Positions 26,401 through 32,500 of a stretch of 64,000 nucleotides of DNA are shown here, piece by piece (position 1 is the stretch's first letter; each line of letters opens with the position of its first letter). Position numbers and translations under genes: made by a program. Origin of the DNA: a virus; the IMG/VR virus record IMGVR_UViG_3300022074_000020, positions 1 to 64,000 of that record; one strand, 5' to 3'. The notes under the pieces are model-generated. The model searched no databases. It worked only from the letters and a program-made list of their open reading frames with translations, and was not told where the DNA came from.

Positions 26401-28248
26401 TACTCTAGATTTAGAATTGATGGTGATATCACTGATGGTCCTTTCACTATGAATGAAGTTGTTGCCAAGCAAGGTGCACCTTCGATCACGGGTGTTGTTT
26501 ACGGGTTCCATGAGGATGCTAACTTCAAGTATCTTGATGTTAAGATTACAGCAGGTCCTTGGGCAATTACAGATAACGTTGTTGGTGCAACTAACTCCAC
26601 TACTGCTCAGATTAGTGCTCTTGAAACTCGTGTTCATATCATTAATCTGAAGGGTGATTTTGTTGCTGACATTCCATTCAAAGGTTATACCTCTGGTGCT
26701 ACTGCACAACCTACTTCATTCTTGAAGACAGAAGCAGCAATCACTGATAATACTGGTGGTAAGTTGACTGTCGATACTGCATCTCTCTTAGGTAACTTTG
26801 AGACAACTGCAGTTGTTTATCCTTCATCTTCCAGACAGTATATTACGGTTTCTAAGTACGCAGGTCTGGACATCGGTGTTGGTGACAGAATCGCATCTGT
26901 CGGATACAAGAGATTTGGTATTAATATTATCAGTGGACTTAATAACTTCACTGTTGGTAACAGACTTTATAAGGTTGTATCTGGTGTTCAAGATTCTGCC
27001 ACATACGGTATCATTACTGATGTAGACATTGCAAATAACTACGTCTACATGGTTGAGTATCAAGGAACATTTACTCAGGGTGATCAGATTGGTGATTACG
27101 GGTTAGCAGCAACATTCCCCGTGGGATATGCTTCTATCGCAACTATCGTTACAACTGCAGGTGCAGGTGCTGCTCTTGTACAGGATGTACGTCCAGACGG
27201 TGTTAATAAGCGTCTGTATCTAAGTGACGTTGCAGGAACATTCGGTGTTAGAGATGCTATCAAGGGACCTGATTCATATGGTTCTGTCATCGTCACTCAA
27301 GTTGATCTTAAGGCAAGAGTCAAGAGATCCTTCAAGGGATTTGATGGTACACAGACTACATTCAATCTGTCACAGAACAATGGCACCTCATACCTCCCAG
27401 ATCCTGCAGGACACCTCCTAATCTTCGTTAATGGTATCTTACAACCACCAGGTGCTACTAACGCATACACAGCGTTCTCTAACCAGATTCAGTTTACTGA
27501 AGCACCTGATCTTGGAGCATCCTTCACTGGATTCTACATTGGTAAACTTAGACAGTTGGATGACATCTCATTCGAGTTTGACTCATTGAGACAGTCCTTC
27601 AACCTTAAGCGTAATGACGTGTTCTACTCATTGACACTGACTGATGGTGTTCAGTCTAGTGTGATCAGACCTGAGAACAACATCATCTGTTCGCTCAACG
27701 GTGTGATCCAAGAACCTGGAGTTGGTTTTGAGATTGTTGGTTCTAGAATCATCTTCTCTGAGATTCCTAGATTCGGATCTACTTTCGTCGCATTCTCTTA
27801 TGTTGGTTCTGAAGCAGACGTTGACGCTGCTGAGGTTGTACCTCCAATCGAACCTGGTGACTTTATTGACATTCAAGGTGAGACTTCAGACAGAGAAGTT
27901 GCTGTTATTGAATCTTCTAACTCTCTAATCACATTTGATTATCTTGGATCTGTATTCGGTCAGAACGCATCTGCAACTGCGGTCTTGACATCTGGATTCA
28001 TTGACACAGTTCAAGTCACTGGTGGAGGTTCTGGATATACTTCTAGACCTACCGTAAGAATCGACTCCATCTCTGGATTCGATGGAAACATTCGTGCCTT
28101 GGTTGGTGTTGCAGGTGTTGAACTCAGTGCAACTGGTTCTGGATATCAAAATCCAGGCATCAGCGTTGACACTGTTGTTCCTGATGATTATGTTGCTCCT
28201 GACCTTTCAACTTACGGTGAAGAGTTAGTAGACCCCGAAACCCCATAA
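8482..28248 (+). CDS. Giant multidomain tail/baseplate protein (6588 aa)
   Basis: One uninterrupted frame of 19.8 kb in the position after gp6. Residues 1-50 (FNKFLEYYYKSQEKTGLG, NFLQYLDIDKL) and about 660-740 (KTIKDFYSSKGTSFSIAYLF, LLYGETVTVTYPKD) look like the conserved N-terminal module of a marine-phage baseplate protein. The rest is modular: GxGY arrays (about 307-623 and 1120-1350, with more units later); a YHYH domain (GWAFDGNPIYGPYG, about 1420-1540); a beta-propeller-like region (about 1820-2210); a LamG-like domain (2260-2430); a second LamG (4180-4355); repeated 'SLTFTC...YPRSTDP...NVG' modules (4070-5040); and helical repeats (4490-5510). The C-terminus has 'FNLSQNNGT...VNGILQPPG' type repeats. 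It is probably a baseplate-anchored fibre with glycan-binding modules; this is inference. The start has only weak ribosome-site support. Confidence 0.9.
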   Translation: MNINKVSQSIESQSPDFIGSEYPLFNKFLEYYYKSQEKTGLGQNILNNFLQYLDIDKLDIGILDGATTLVEAITDSSDKIVVESINPFLETNGSILIGDEVIYYEGVDKSPEISLSPGISYEQVKLKWTTLASLINSFDGTTTSFAITSQDSPIAPPSAQHLVVSLYGNILVPNIDYTVSGSNIVFTTAPRTKIPADDAGSTYIFYLSGFVENTIYGLDNLSGAFGDGKKQFSLTRNGVKYEPEVEEYLNVIYDNRLLVPKVDYFIDEDQFVFKVAPLNGRFLSIYSIEAPIPSFGNGAVGFSRINDNGLLTSVSSSAIGTGYRFEYPPQVSIDSEQGSGAAATALVNGLKSITLLEGGRGYSSTNPPVVQVQSPTKTGSSQATINATVVDGAVTALNISNSGSGYTFTPRITFVQPGGAKLGTPVITNGQVTSIPVTDGGFGYTTAPTVYIDESTGSNPIKAALRANLTDGKVTSITILNAGQGYTTTPRVAIIDPVGAQVLETIVDGDGRVIRVDLLNGGSGYDDVPSVYIVDNRTNGGTGATAVASIFNGQITDLNINAFGSGYSAANPPEIVIQAPPQAKASVEIGLNEVTGFVVTESGKGYNKAAFTGCARAASGITKYTETGNAVFSNNTVAASATVGSSVKCLDALFVKRLLDKYTEQFLPDVPELDYSKIDVRTSIKTIKDFYSSKGTSFSIAYLFKLLYGETVTVTYPKDQIIKPSAATWSIDTILRATLVSGNADNIRDGLLTQEADIADPNVTAASALVENYISIKTSDVEIFELVLSEETIVGTFTVPYKTKLAEPLNTTDSIITVDSTIGWPERNGEFVIGGGTTTELVQYKEKSLNQFIECTRSANGIVEDWDSATQVASNFTVYVNRGTPQEVVLNVVGIVDAQQTVLTDTGSYYLPGDKLTVSKLGGTSIDPHLTTWLYNVKKLINVSTVTFGGVNNRFATITCSNNHGLLVGDQVTVYGANPIIYNGTFLVTSRDSATVFQYQLPQPATVVPQGNILVSVDLNKGKSTSSAVLNAIGPYTTNVQNSFFNTNYAYLASTGIPNYNIGPFPGSALLPGNQRKLNRFPITSTTISTKNTVSPGPIGTWVNGVSIWSYKSTLKKTFGAVTSVAITNAGKEYDAASPPVLTISGGGGTGATAAVVVNGSVNEITVSTGGSGFTSSPLVSIVGGGGSGASATAIITKGVVSRILINSGGTGYTSQPSITVVGGGGTGAAATASVRGPIQSVSVGSGGISYTSTPTVSLSSGSGAVAQAIVQNGRIISIAIISAGSGYTTAPEITIQGEGFGAVARASIDTDGENAGRVTSITIVNRGIGYLQGTTIINLNSVGSEATFTANVFEWTYNLQSTTTFDAAKGSVFEGFNNQYGGEYAHLSNPQTLRYILGDNLFENTSGVIKEKEDGLIHSPIIGWAFDGNPIYGPYGYSDPTDQSSAIQKLNTSYRLKTNLVYNVDSNPNPVRTAGPLLSAEAAGKFVEDYEYVFGLGALDQYNGRFCKTPEYPEGRYSYFVTIDATDDGNPLFPYVMGPSFNSVVDSWNLNADAVQQNIPEGVVRYRDPYENVDIDVERAPNASTNALTLENGDVLLFDIEDEDRSGVIEADEIADPDQVFEESPLQLFDYFPKVKFDSKVDIEVETTTKFEDASVTGFTVENPGISYQVNDRLIFDNTDTDGSGVSARISRIKGEAVEAYTFENVSGNNFGVLTTVNPHNLQPGDSVFVDYTPVMDSTNKTFVVRQFKGIEEIVVNQTGSGYNTDIPPTIIIDGNGTGGRLEAVVTSVGSIENVNIINSGYGYTSNPRVILSHPQVFKKADYYVAKFTNRNYVRISDVYINDSKETYICGKTYDAASNDVAFIAKLSATGVKEWEASLELPGGQQDSEFLKLYVDGKSIWVVGQNSPNSAILSSYNPDVILCKYTEAANGLSAALTFQKGYAGISGSTRGDFITAIKKYSDTRFIIGGYTNTNSGAPYDAFIASIDTSGNFAIKRKIASSNKSEKITDIVIDGTDVYASLELAATQSNADIDTGVAKIAFGVNTITVTWIKQFTNSLYSIMDTSLAIDEFKELYVTGGLRLKSDDTTRDSFWVGKIDTDGTFIWNYRYLAPTGGSITVTPSSAIDIFGDLNIAFTSINNTNTLPTVDTVKIGYDGKIKNHTTNQFTQNNTEGITAYSVDVDNSGDINIVGQTQWNRNEFIFPFTGGSQVDTTSHYTLTSTSTSNSITYANDVAKIHGYADGQTTWTQGNLQITSAQLGARLNSDFTVEMMVYKDTNTSSLTGGSITQHTLLAIGDAEEATGALWLYYDVSSGYLELVVTNGSTKLNSASGAGQSSLNNMFADNTWQFIGLKREGNIFTVYVNGIQAIQSTVPSTALGSKHLYVGQIPGRSGSAGNFRINEQGQFHVDNFRLRNRAITPSVPSDVSAFPSAGGFGFQYTWTDTAWFTTNLNRYDLIDYDGFSLKIDKNADAARIGTVSTQTNTQLGFTRTAVTPVTGSTLTMQNTGYALSEAGFQSLDFDDATINMTPATETLTYTQDVWSSRTATVPSPGSQKLNVSAVVKDRYFFKVTPTTKIDNIQELTINQAFRFTVGSKLRLNNDSGSFVNSGYIVRVDDANNKVYLAVNNNTWTDDTATGNLVTEQFSEQSTYGIVGPIPNDINVIEGYTFPLVNNTTPGTFDIDLDKYNLDGTYNAAGSQNLDSFAKFKPFATIDYSVRIDEVSGSSPFIVGSVVQLTSSDISFNAAYSTTTITNLTGVTKITLVANLDKILQVSSVANSDEVYVITSTSHYLSVGDVIYVDGNPSQTVGSVVYDEYDGAFPVDRVISPLEFTYKLNQAAITSPATSAGSVNIFMKSPTLKMYYGHQYIFDLSHSSLVGGNLSFAKDSLYKLEYSFNSIERVGTPGVTGAGAPTPSVKLKVDPTIVTNISYYFDPSRTGSDSPVVPGSYLDVVDSPYKGNFEISSIAGQTITRGADIIKFPLLNEPEGAADINQASYATSSLRAVGSINAVRIVNPGGFYTRLPIVSSIQSTRQIERVQINDPGTEYAVGQYTSVPITGDGEGGFVTINVADGQDANGVTIPGQIQLVTVTSPGKGYTTASIDIESVSGILGSGLTGSGAEVVVVIPPFGSGASIFTQGSSVGKIKKLKNNNFGYDYPHDYTLRPEITFPINAQLTSTSILDSITVTDPGTGYSQAPAVVITGGGGSGAIAEATTKNGRLDTIIVKDPGAGYSSTPTVSLRSSFNYVVNLDLGLLQFAFPHGITNGSAVTLNVVDTGDGVAYPLSAGAVGRLNGTTTYYAIAGSANSLENDQLKLAITSANAALGDALAYVNAGTGRQQVLTESFGGAATANVVTSTFLEGELVYQGESLSTSTATGYVSTNAGWQVGPRVLKIVDYTGEFSTGQRITGVISKSSGIMTDIKVAKGVLEIGSVTKTTGQFIDDVGKPSEIIQKIQDSYYYQDFSYAVKSAVSIGEWKEILIKNVHPASFKVFGELDLNDYGFIPNKETFFQLTKSVELARDAIVPNIQNFALVEPVYSEFNNTEVLFRQKRLTSSENILTSVVQRLDDISSQFDGQKISFPLTVDGNNVVANANQLMIVLNGVVQTPGTAFEIQGDSVVFAEPPQPPASVKYVNVSINQIATVALTFNNISGIFPTAGMTVVGTSSQARLTVTTVVGNTINGFITQGTYTIGELVTVGATGFAANVATVTSISNIGLFVFGENITNLTGDTAKVEQINLASGAETPLAQLRYTIGAATTTIEMVAYKTDNTGTDYQVTAGVFVAATNYQLGSEIFRVDSVTQNTDSTTLVITRGQNGTTPVSHQEDAPSYSTDISITNALTLSKIAGTYQSTPGLFDIQLNDVIIGAQSGVVARVTQTSTYQDPTTQEFIGQVNISEGSSFFGLLFNRITSQTYPNVVLDDISKSQIGIVDFTDNSTAFDSSFPANEQINNYVIPYDNLTGTFQENEYIRNYKIEYGNNQGEFLPTESAKIRKLTFTDRIGSGFFQAGQIIRSRDTKAEVIGANSARSTIFLGKVGRSQRGGLDYNIPTWEGEAQIDTSTKKFGTASLLLGRANHTHTFVSGVANAIQASNGATSTHTAVAGTTYDPEAGTLVINIGTHSLTTSNKVTIADGGLTFTCTADSNTTNHPYPRSTDPASGQALTISAVTSNTITVDVGVAQVSLDYLSVDSSSDFAWGTAGYTIELYIKAAASSISGIHSILDFRTASTDAAGHLYLNAGQVRYNVSNSDVVTSGATTIAQDTWTHIVVQRTSTTVKIFINGAEAGTGTDSTNYAAKPFVLGASYALGNAFYGHIDELRLSATTRYSTIPFTPVNGIFQGDTNTKILWHFDGADKQVFLEDWSGTQDFTINEYINNDAIRATARLIGGVHKFVSASSNAVSVTGSSSFTPTAVDYDAITGSMEINIGSHSYTTSDTITIAANSLTFTCSKDNHATQHTYPRLTDPSYGATLAITAVTGTTITVNVGVASRGFNKKTHRYINAADNLILNKDFIAQEAVYIMKERYPYFTVLGGEVNCEDDVKDIVSAMIEDFRNGSNSHIWDAAALYVNRTTNPITLLHVSDDLVESLYVLETVGKLLKYVITNTPWDVQGDHGFTQKFDSTITESDYLSQSVTQFTATGATYNPATGDMVITSSGHNLVSDTTITASNATYNATTGILVITSNGHNLENGDSIQLADNSLTFTCTMDGNSTNHTYPRPNDPAALGWLEVQNKTTNTFELNVGKSPTVNYQPTGATYDPSTGIAVLTLPNNNLEVGQSIKITQDSLTFSRATGGNGTLPASDKIVSITQNGVTSTATGASYDPATGVLQITQNAHGFVVGDKIRIADNSLSFTCTKDGNHETKTYPRSTDPFSGRFLRISAKTDNTFTVNVGPSAAADQYAHTFVSASANGIIKKNNTITVDIGTDSNTSTHTFASATSSAVVSGGNYTHTFVSATSNGITKAGDAVFLADGAISFTCSKDGNQKITAYPRSTDPASKQVLKISAHTTNTFTINVGASSADDQYTHTFSSAVSNAITKSEYSLTDCADVITTADNLLDIVTDTLTYASAASPVDYLATVTKSLPAYEFVGGTVNSFSEVPFVVDYHNGTTDQIYTNQIDEDARGRFRDAANLIRANRKVIVDKAAYDMLTRYPDLALSMPRNANGTSTDGTLRCKTDLGLILDGLADDVYDGGNLETITAAKFYIGNSGELQYIRLQVWQSVYAHERLGFYAKQAVTGDLTYDNTDGIIVGDWGITNDAGGCANVKTAIDNLVTTINDIIAPTGADFEVAADRLYFNRNFIAEEITGLITTEFTYLLNNVQYQAFTYPNGALGEAKCQRDLKLIIESAISDLQTGGNNSTIDAISKYLTAALTLNIVDGVEQELLATVYGIQQLSSLGEKAIDNLLYANGEDTGGTAGAYSALHTDDAAVRDSLSLSSAITVKNRWKELIELAINILAPARQIGRSAAKHVLYNRNYFLQEIQTQTLAQFGTGSWVYDDFVNTTVNDIVHDLVTTDTKKKTTAYNITIQSVSSTAFQVGEVVRSNVGGYATVLEYDSDTNFFVVGPFTGTAWVATNTLTGKTSGATATISSGGVGSAYDWYTEVANVRTLASARLITSNISGQIAGTNLWTNPEAYGINWTPTTNVTITDNAGLAPDDTQTAEDVTPNNGQNGQHEINRDYNLTAFETFDSGTVTFDTTNESFDTGSPGTSATQQFTFSGFAKASGSQSIRFQLQLDPGGAGEQNAFFDLNLSNGTTGTVFTPQGGITADAFGAIPLGNGWYRCYITCTFSFGFNTLRSKFIIKSGAGATVWTGDGSTGILVWGAKLTKGALDPYQAQSGKTFFSDTEFNTKNYILELLQQYMIATLDNSLTSPSTAAGFYSFYSSTDAANYTKASVSAMLRTNLRIITNQLSNDTSYIGITTYNGISIPTKAYGNAVVPVGVNGGLNPADFVYGLLSNAYCEVESVTLNEGLVAQVYSRFRIDGDITDGPFTMNEVVAKQGAPSITGVVYGFHEDANFKYLDVKITAGPWAITDNVVGATNSTTAQISALETRVHIINLKGDFVADIPFKGYTSGATAQPTSFLKTEAAITDNTGGKLTVDTASLLGNFETTAVVYPSSSRQYITVSKYAGLDIGVGDRIASVGYKRFGINIISGLNNFTVGNRLYKVVSGVQDSATYGIITDVDIANNYVYMVEYQGTFTQGDQIGDYGLAATFPVGYASIATIVTTAGAGAALVQDVRPDGVNKRLYLSDVAGTFGVRDAIKGPDSYGSVIVTQVDLKARVKRSFKGFDGTQTTFNLSQNNGTSYLPDPAGHLLIFVNGILQPPGATNAYTAFSNQIQFTEAPDLGASFTGFYIGKLRQLDDISFEFDSLRQSFNLKRNDVFYSLTLTDGVQSSVIRPENNIICSLNGVIQEPGVGFEIVGSRIIFSEIPRFGSTFVAFSYVGSEADVDAAEVVPPIEPGDFIDIQGETSDREVAVIESSNSLITFDYLGSVFGQNASATAVLTSGFIDTVQVTGGGSGYTSRPTVRIDSISGFDGNIRALVGVAGVELSATGSGYQNPGISVDTVVPDDYVAPDLSTYGEELVDPETP
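9400..10320 (+). repeat. GxGY repeat array 1 in the giant protein
   Basis: About eight divergent units of roughly 40 residues, each ending in a Gly-x-Gly-Tyr turn and Pro: IGTGYRFEYPP, GGRGYSSTNPP, SGSGYTFTP, GGFGYTTAP, AGQGYTTTP, GGSGYDDVP, FGSGYSAANPP, SGKGYNK. The alternating strands between turns suggest a stacked beta structure. Confidence 0.85.
11840..12540 (+). repeat. GxGY repeat array 2 in the giant protein
   Basis: About six units with the same architecture as array 1 but richer in glycine (SGGGGTGATAAV type linkers): AGKEYDAASPP, GGSGFTSSP, GGTGYTSQP, GGISYTSTP, AGSGYTTAP and RGIGYLQG. Further isolated units occur near 13.8, 17.5-18.2 and 28.0-28.2 kb. Confidence 0.85.
20690..23590 (+). 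repeat. Repeated 'FTC...YPRSTDP...NVG' modules
   Basis: A module of about 75-90 residues recurs about six times, some copies partial. Each has a 'YDPxTGxLxIT' lead, an 'ADNSLTFTCTxDGN' strand, 'YPRSTDP', and a closing 'NTFTVNVG'. Copies are separated by 'THTFVSATSNGIT' linkers. A LamG-like domain (about 21030-21540) and one helical repeat unit are inserted between copies. Confidence 0.8.
21960..25030 (+). repeat. Diverged helical repeats in the giant protein
   Basis: Four helical segments share an 'A-x-x-L-x-x-N+x-F/V-I-x-x-E/K' opening and a later 'C-x-x-D-L...I...GGN' pattern: AADNLILNKDFIAQEAVY (21.97 kb), DAANLIRANRKVIVDKAAY (23.85 kb), AADRLYFNRNFIAEEI (24.34 kb) and AKHVLYNRNYFLQEI (24.87 kb). 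They stand out in an otherwise beta-rich protein. Confidence 0.65.
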
Positions 28249-28251
28249 ATA
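28244..28251 (+). promoter_or_regulatory. T4-type late promoter (CATAAATA)
   Basis: Matches TATAAATA at 7 of 8 positions, overlaps the stop codon of the giant gene and lies 20 nt before the ATG at 28272. It would restart transcription after the 20-kb gene. Confidence 0.7.
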
Positions 28252-28271
28252 ACTAAAAATCGTAGCGAGTA

Positions 28272-29516
28272 ATGGCTAAGCAAACTCTTGGTCTTGGCAC
28301 ATCGGCAAATGACAACACAGGGGATACCCTGCGAGTTGGTGGCGATAAAGTCAATGACAACTTCAATGAAATCTATGCAGCGTTAGGTAATGGTACGACA
28401 CTTACTGTCGATACCACTAACCCTGCTGTAGGGCAAGTATTAAGGTATAACGGTGCCACATTTTTGCCATCGGATTACACCAACCTGACTGCAGCGTTGG
28501 ATGTAAATGGTAATAGTATCATTTCATCTTCAAACGGTAATATCCCACTCGCTACGAACGGAACTGGCGATATTACTCTTGCTGCAGGTGGTGTTACTTC
28601 TACTTTCGATGGTGCGACTGGTGGTGTAGATATTCCAACTACGATTTCTTATAAGAACGAATATAACGCATTAGGTTCTGCCCCTGCTGCAGCAACTTAT
28701 ACTGGTTATTATTTCACGGTTAATGGTGATGATAATCCATATGTAAATATTAATATTACTGCAGGTGGTGTTGGAGATACAAGAGCAAAGTTACTTACTG
28801 AGTATTCTAGTGTTAACATGCTATCTGATGTTGATACAACTACAACTCCTCCTAGTAATGATCAAGTTTTAAAGTGGAATACTTCTACTTCTAAATGGTT
28901 ACCTGCTGATGATGCTGCAGGTATCGGTAGTATTAACGTATTCGCTTCTGTTGCAGGTGATACAGGATCAACAACAGCAAATAGTCAAACAGATACATTA
29001 ACTATTGCAGGTGGTAGTAACATTACTACTGCAGTCGTTGGAGACACTGTAACAGTGAACTTCTCTGGAACTTTAACAACAACACTTGCTGCTCTGACTG
29101 ATACTAACACATCAGGTCTAACTCAAGGTGATATGCTGTATTGGTCTGGATCTGAATGGATTCCAACTCCTACATCTGGTCCTATCATTTGGTATGAGGT
29201 AGGTGCACCTGTAGAGAACTCAAGTAGTGACTTCCTAATCAACGGACCTGGACTTCCTGCAGGAGAAAACCGTGACCCAACGTTATATCTGCATAGAGGA
29301 TTTACTTATGCATTTGATAATACCGTTGAAGGTGGAGGACACCCATTTAGGATTCAATCCACACAGGGTTTATCAGGAACACCATATACAACAGGACAGA
29401 CTGGTAGTATCACTGCAGTATTATATTGGACTATTCCTTTTGATGCTCCATCAACTCTTTATTATCAGTGTACACTCCATGCTGCAATGCAAGGAACCAT
29501 TAACATCGTATCATAA
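28272..29516 (+). CDS. Structural protein with C-terminal cupredoxin-like domain (414 aa)
   Basis: The N-terminus (GLGTSANDNTGDTLRVGGDK, then NDNFNEIYAALG) is a tail-fibre/virion attachment motif common in marine T4-like phages. The middle is beta-rich and repetitive, with a fibre-like 'LAALTDTNTSGLTQGDML' segment. The last 110 residues look like a cupredoxin: LYLHRGFTYAFDN, GGGHPFRIQ (His357), PFDAPSTLYYQCTLHAAM (Cys400, His403, Met406). That His-Cys-His-Met set is what a type 1 copper site needs. The domain might bind copper or be a structural reuse of the fold. It is separated from the next gene by only 3 nt. Confidence 0.8.
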   Translation: MAKQTLGLGTSANDNTGDTLRVGGDKVNDNFNEIYAALGNGTTLTVDTTNPAVGQVLRYNGATFLPSDYTNLTAALDVNGNSIISSSNGNIPLATNGTGDITLAAGGVTSTFDGATGGVDIPTTISYKNEYNALGSAPAAATYTGYYFTVNGDDNPYVNINITAGGVGDTRAKLLTEYSSVNMLSDVDTTTTPPSNDQVLKWNTSTSKWLPADDAAGIGSINVFASVAGDTGSTTANSQTDTLTIAGGSNITTAVVGDTVTVNFSGTLTTTLAALTDTNTSGLTQGDMLYWSGSEWIPTPTSGPIIWYEVGAPVENSSSDFLINGPGLPAGENRDPTLYLHRGFTYAFDNTVEGGGHPFRIQSTQGLSGTPYTTGQTGSITAVLYWTIPFDAPSTLYYQCTLHAAMQGTINIVS

Positions 29517-29519
29517 TAA

Positions 29520-32500
29520 ATGGCAAGAACTGTCCCAGGAACAGGTGCATCGATCGAACCTATCTTTGATGAGGTGTTCGGTGTTCGTGCTGTAAAAGTT
29601 TTAAACGGAGGATCAGGTTATGATCCTGCGGATCCCCCTCGCCTAACAATTACAGGTTGTGGTACACCAACTGTAGCAGCATTATTATATCCGATCATCG
29701 GTTCTGGTGGACAAATTGTTCATGTAAGAGTTTTAGAAAGAGGAAGTGGATATGATCCTTTACGTTTGCAGATCATTCCAGAACAAGAAACACCAAACGT
29801 AGTAAATTCATTTGATTTCAATAGAATATGGCAACGTCATCCTAACTCATTAACACAAGGAACTTTTGCATTATCTGGTACTGCAAAAACTGATAGATTA
29901 ACTATCGTATCAGATAATCATCCAAAACCTTCACAGGTTTATGTAAATGAAAGACAACCTGGAGGTTCTACTGATGTTGTAGATAGAAACTTCAATCAAG
30001 AGTTTGTATTTCGTGGCGGTAAAGACGTTCCAAATCCAGGAACTAGAGAATTTCAAGAAAATAAAGCAGTTGGTATATTAGCAAATGGTGGTCTATTACA
30101 TACTGCTGATTGGGGCGTGGCAGGTAATGCATTTACAAACTTCCCCATTGATGTAATTAAATATGATTATGTAAAAAATACTACTGCATATGATACTATC
30201 AATGATAGTGGAGTTCATTATTATCATACCAGTAAAACTATAGATGAGTTTAAAATTGGAAAAGGTGTATTTGAATGGGGTTTATTAAGAGTATTCATTT
30301 GGAATGTTAAGGTAGAATTTGATAATGTAATGCTACCTGTAGATCAGATTGATGAGACTCTTGGTGCTATTGAAGTTGGTAGAATTGTTGATGATATTGC
30401 GGGAACTGGGCGTGGGGAGATTGCAAAGATTGTTAGAAATAGTCTAGGAGTTATAACAAGAATTTATCTAAGACTTCTTACTGGTGATAGTTTTGCTAAT
30501 GGTGATCTTTGCCTAGGTTCTAACGGGTTTAAGTTTAGAGTATCTGCAGATCCTATTACTTTCACCAATGGTCTGTTTTATATCGACTTTGGTACTCATG
30601 CAAATGAGTTTGGTGCTTTTACATCAGGTCAGTACTATCTTGCTCCAGAAGATATTAAAGTTCACCAGAATAATCTTATTATATGGAATCAGTCAGATAG
30701 TTCAAATAGTCAAGGTAATGCACCACATCCTATGCAGTTCTCTACAACTGCAGATGGAACTTTAAATGGTGGTACATTATATTACACAAGCACAGGATCA
30801 TCAGGAAACGTTGTTGCAGATTACGAAAATAGCTTGCAACCATGGTTCATCATGAATGGTGATGAGACGCAGAAAATATATTACTATTGTGCTAATCACA
30901 GATATATGTCTGGGTATGCAGGTGACGAAGGTTATATTCAACTTGATACTGCAACACAAACTGGAACAGCAGGAGTTACCCCTAACACATATTATATCAA
31001 CGGTTATTACGGAAGTGGAGCAACGTTAGATTATTCAAGATATGCAGATGGTCACTCTAGAATCCTTGGTATGTCCTTTGATGGATACCCGATCTATGGA
31101 CCATGGGGATACAATTCTTCTGGTGCAGTAGCAAGGGAAACTTCTAGTTTCCGTTTAAGGACTACAGCAGAAATTCAAGGTGCTAGACCTATTGTAAACA
31201 CTGCAAGCACTGTGACTTATGCAGTTACTGTTGCTAACGGTGAGTTTGCATTTGATGGATCATCGCCAGAATTTCTGAATCTGTATAGAGGAAAAACTTA
31301 CATTTTTAATCAAGATGACTCGACAAATGACGACTCAAACCATGTCCTATTCTCTACTCAGACGGATGGTTGGCACAGTAGCAATCCTGCTGTTATTGGT
31401 GATACTTCAGTTCTCTATTCTGGCAATGGTATCTCGTACTGGATTGATGGAGCGAGCGTTACATACGCACAATACCTCAGTGGTTTCAACCTTGCTACTA
31501 CTAGAGAGATACGATTTACAGTTCCAGTAGATGCACCTACAGTACTATACTTATTTGGTTACCTCAGACCTGGATATGGAGTCAGACTAGTTAACGATGG
31601 TTATATTTTAGGAGATCTTACATCAGATTATATTTACGATTCTACTGTAGGAACCTTAGATGCATATAATGGTAAGTTTGGTGTAACGCCAGAGTATCCT
31701 AACGGAACTTATGCTTACTTCATGACTGAGGATGGTAGTGGTAATCCTGTGTATCCATATGCTATCGGTCCACAGTATTATGGTGCTCCTATATTTGAAG
31801 GTGATACTGTTCCTGCACAACCATCAACATTCCCATCACTAGCAACAGGTGATGTTGTACTTGCAAGTAACGGTTCTGTTGCTTATGTCAAGATGACTAG
31901 AAAAGGTGATAACTTCTTTGGTCCTGCTAAAGCAAAAATTCTTGGTGGTGAAGGATCTGGTGCAGTAGGTACTCCTACTGTTCAAACTGTTACTGGTCTA
32001 TCTCTGCTCAATCAAGGTAGAAGTTATGCATCTCCTCCAACGCTCATCTTTGAAGGTGGTGGTGGACAAGGTGCACAAGGTGCTGCTGCGATTGATACCT
32101 TAGGTAAAGTTACAGGTGTCAATATTGTTGATCCAGGTGAGTTCTATCAAGAAGAACCTTATGTTCTCATTTCTGGTGGTGGAGGTATTGGTGCAAAAGC
32201 AGAGGCAAATATATCACAGGGTGTTATTACAGGTATTAATATTACCGACCCAGGTGAAGGATATACTTCTGTACCAAATGTTATCTTCACTAAACTTGTA
32301 AATCTTAAGCGTAAGACTAGAGCAAGACAAGCATTTAACTCTAGTGCAATTTACCTTACTGGTCTTGTCAAAGATGTTAGTGCAAATGATACAAGCATAT
32401 TTGTTGACTCAACAGATGCATATCCTGGATCTGGTCAAATCATTGTCAACAAAGAGACTATTGCATATACTAGTAAAACTGCAGGTAAATTTACTGGTCT

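Noticed and set aside
8482-28248. Possible assembly fusion of several genes into the 6588-aa frame
   Set aside because: No internal stop, no frame change, no late promoter-ATG pair inside, and the same repeat families continue through it. It cannot be excluded by sequence alone, but nothing supports it.
29514-29523. Late promoter between 28272-29516 and 29520-33689
   Set aside because: The sequence there is CATAATAAAT, which breaks the TAAATA core, and the genes are 3 nt apart, so co-transcription is more likely.
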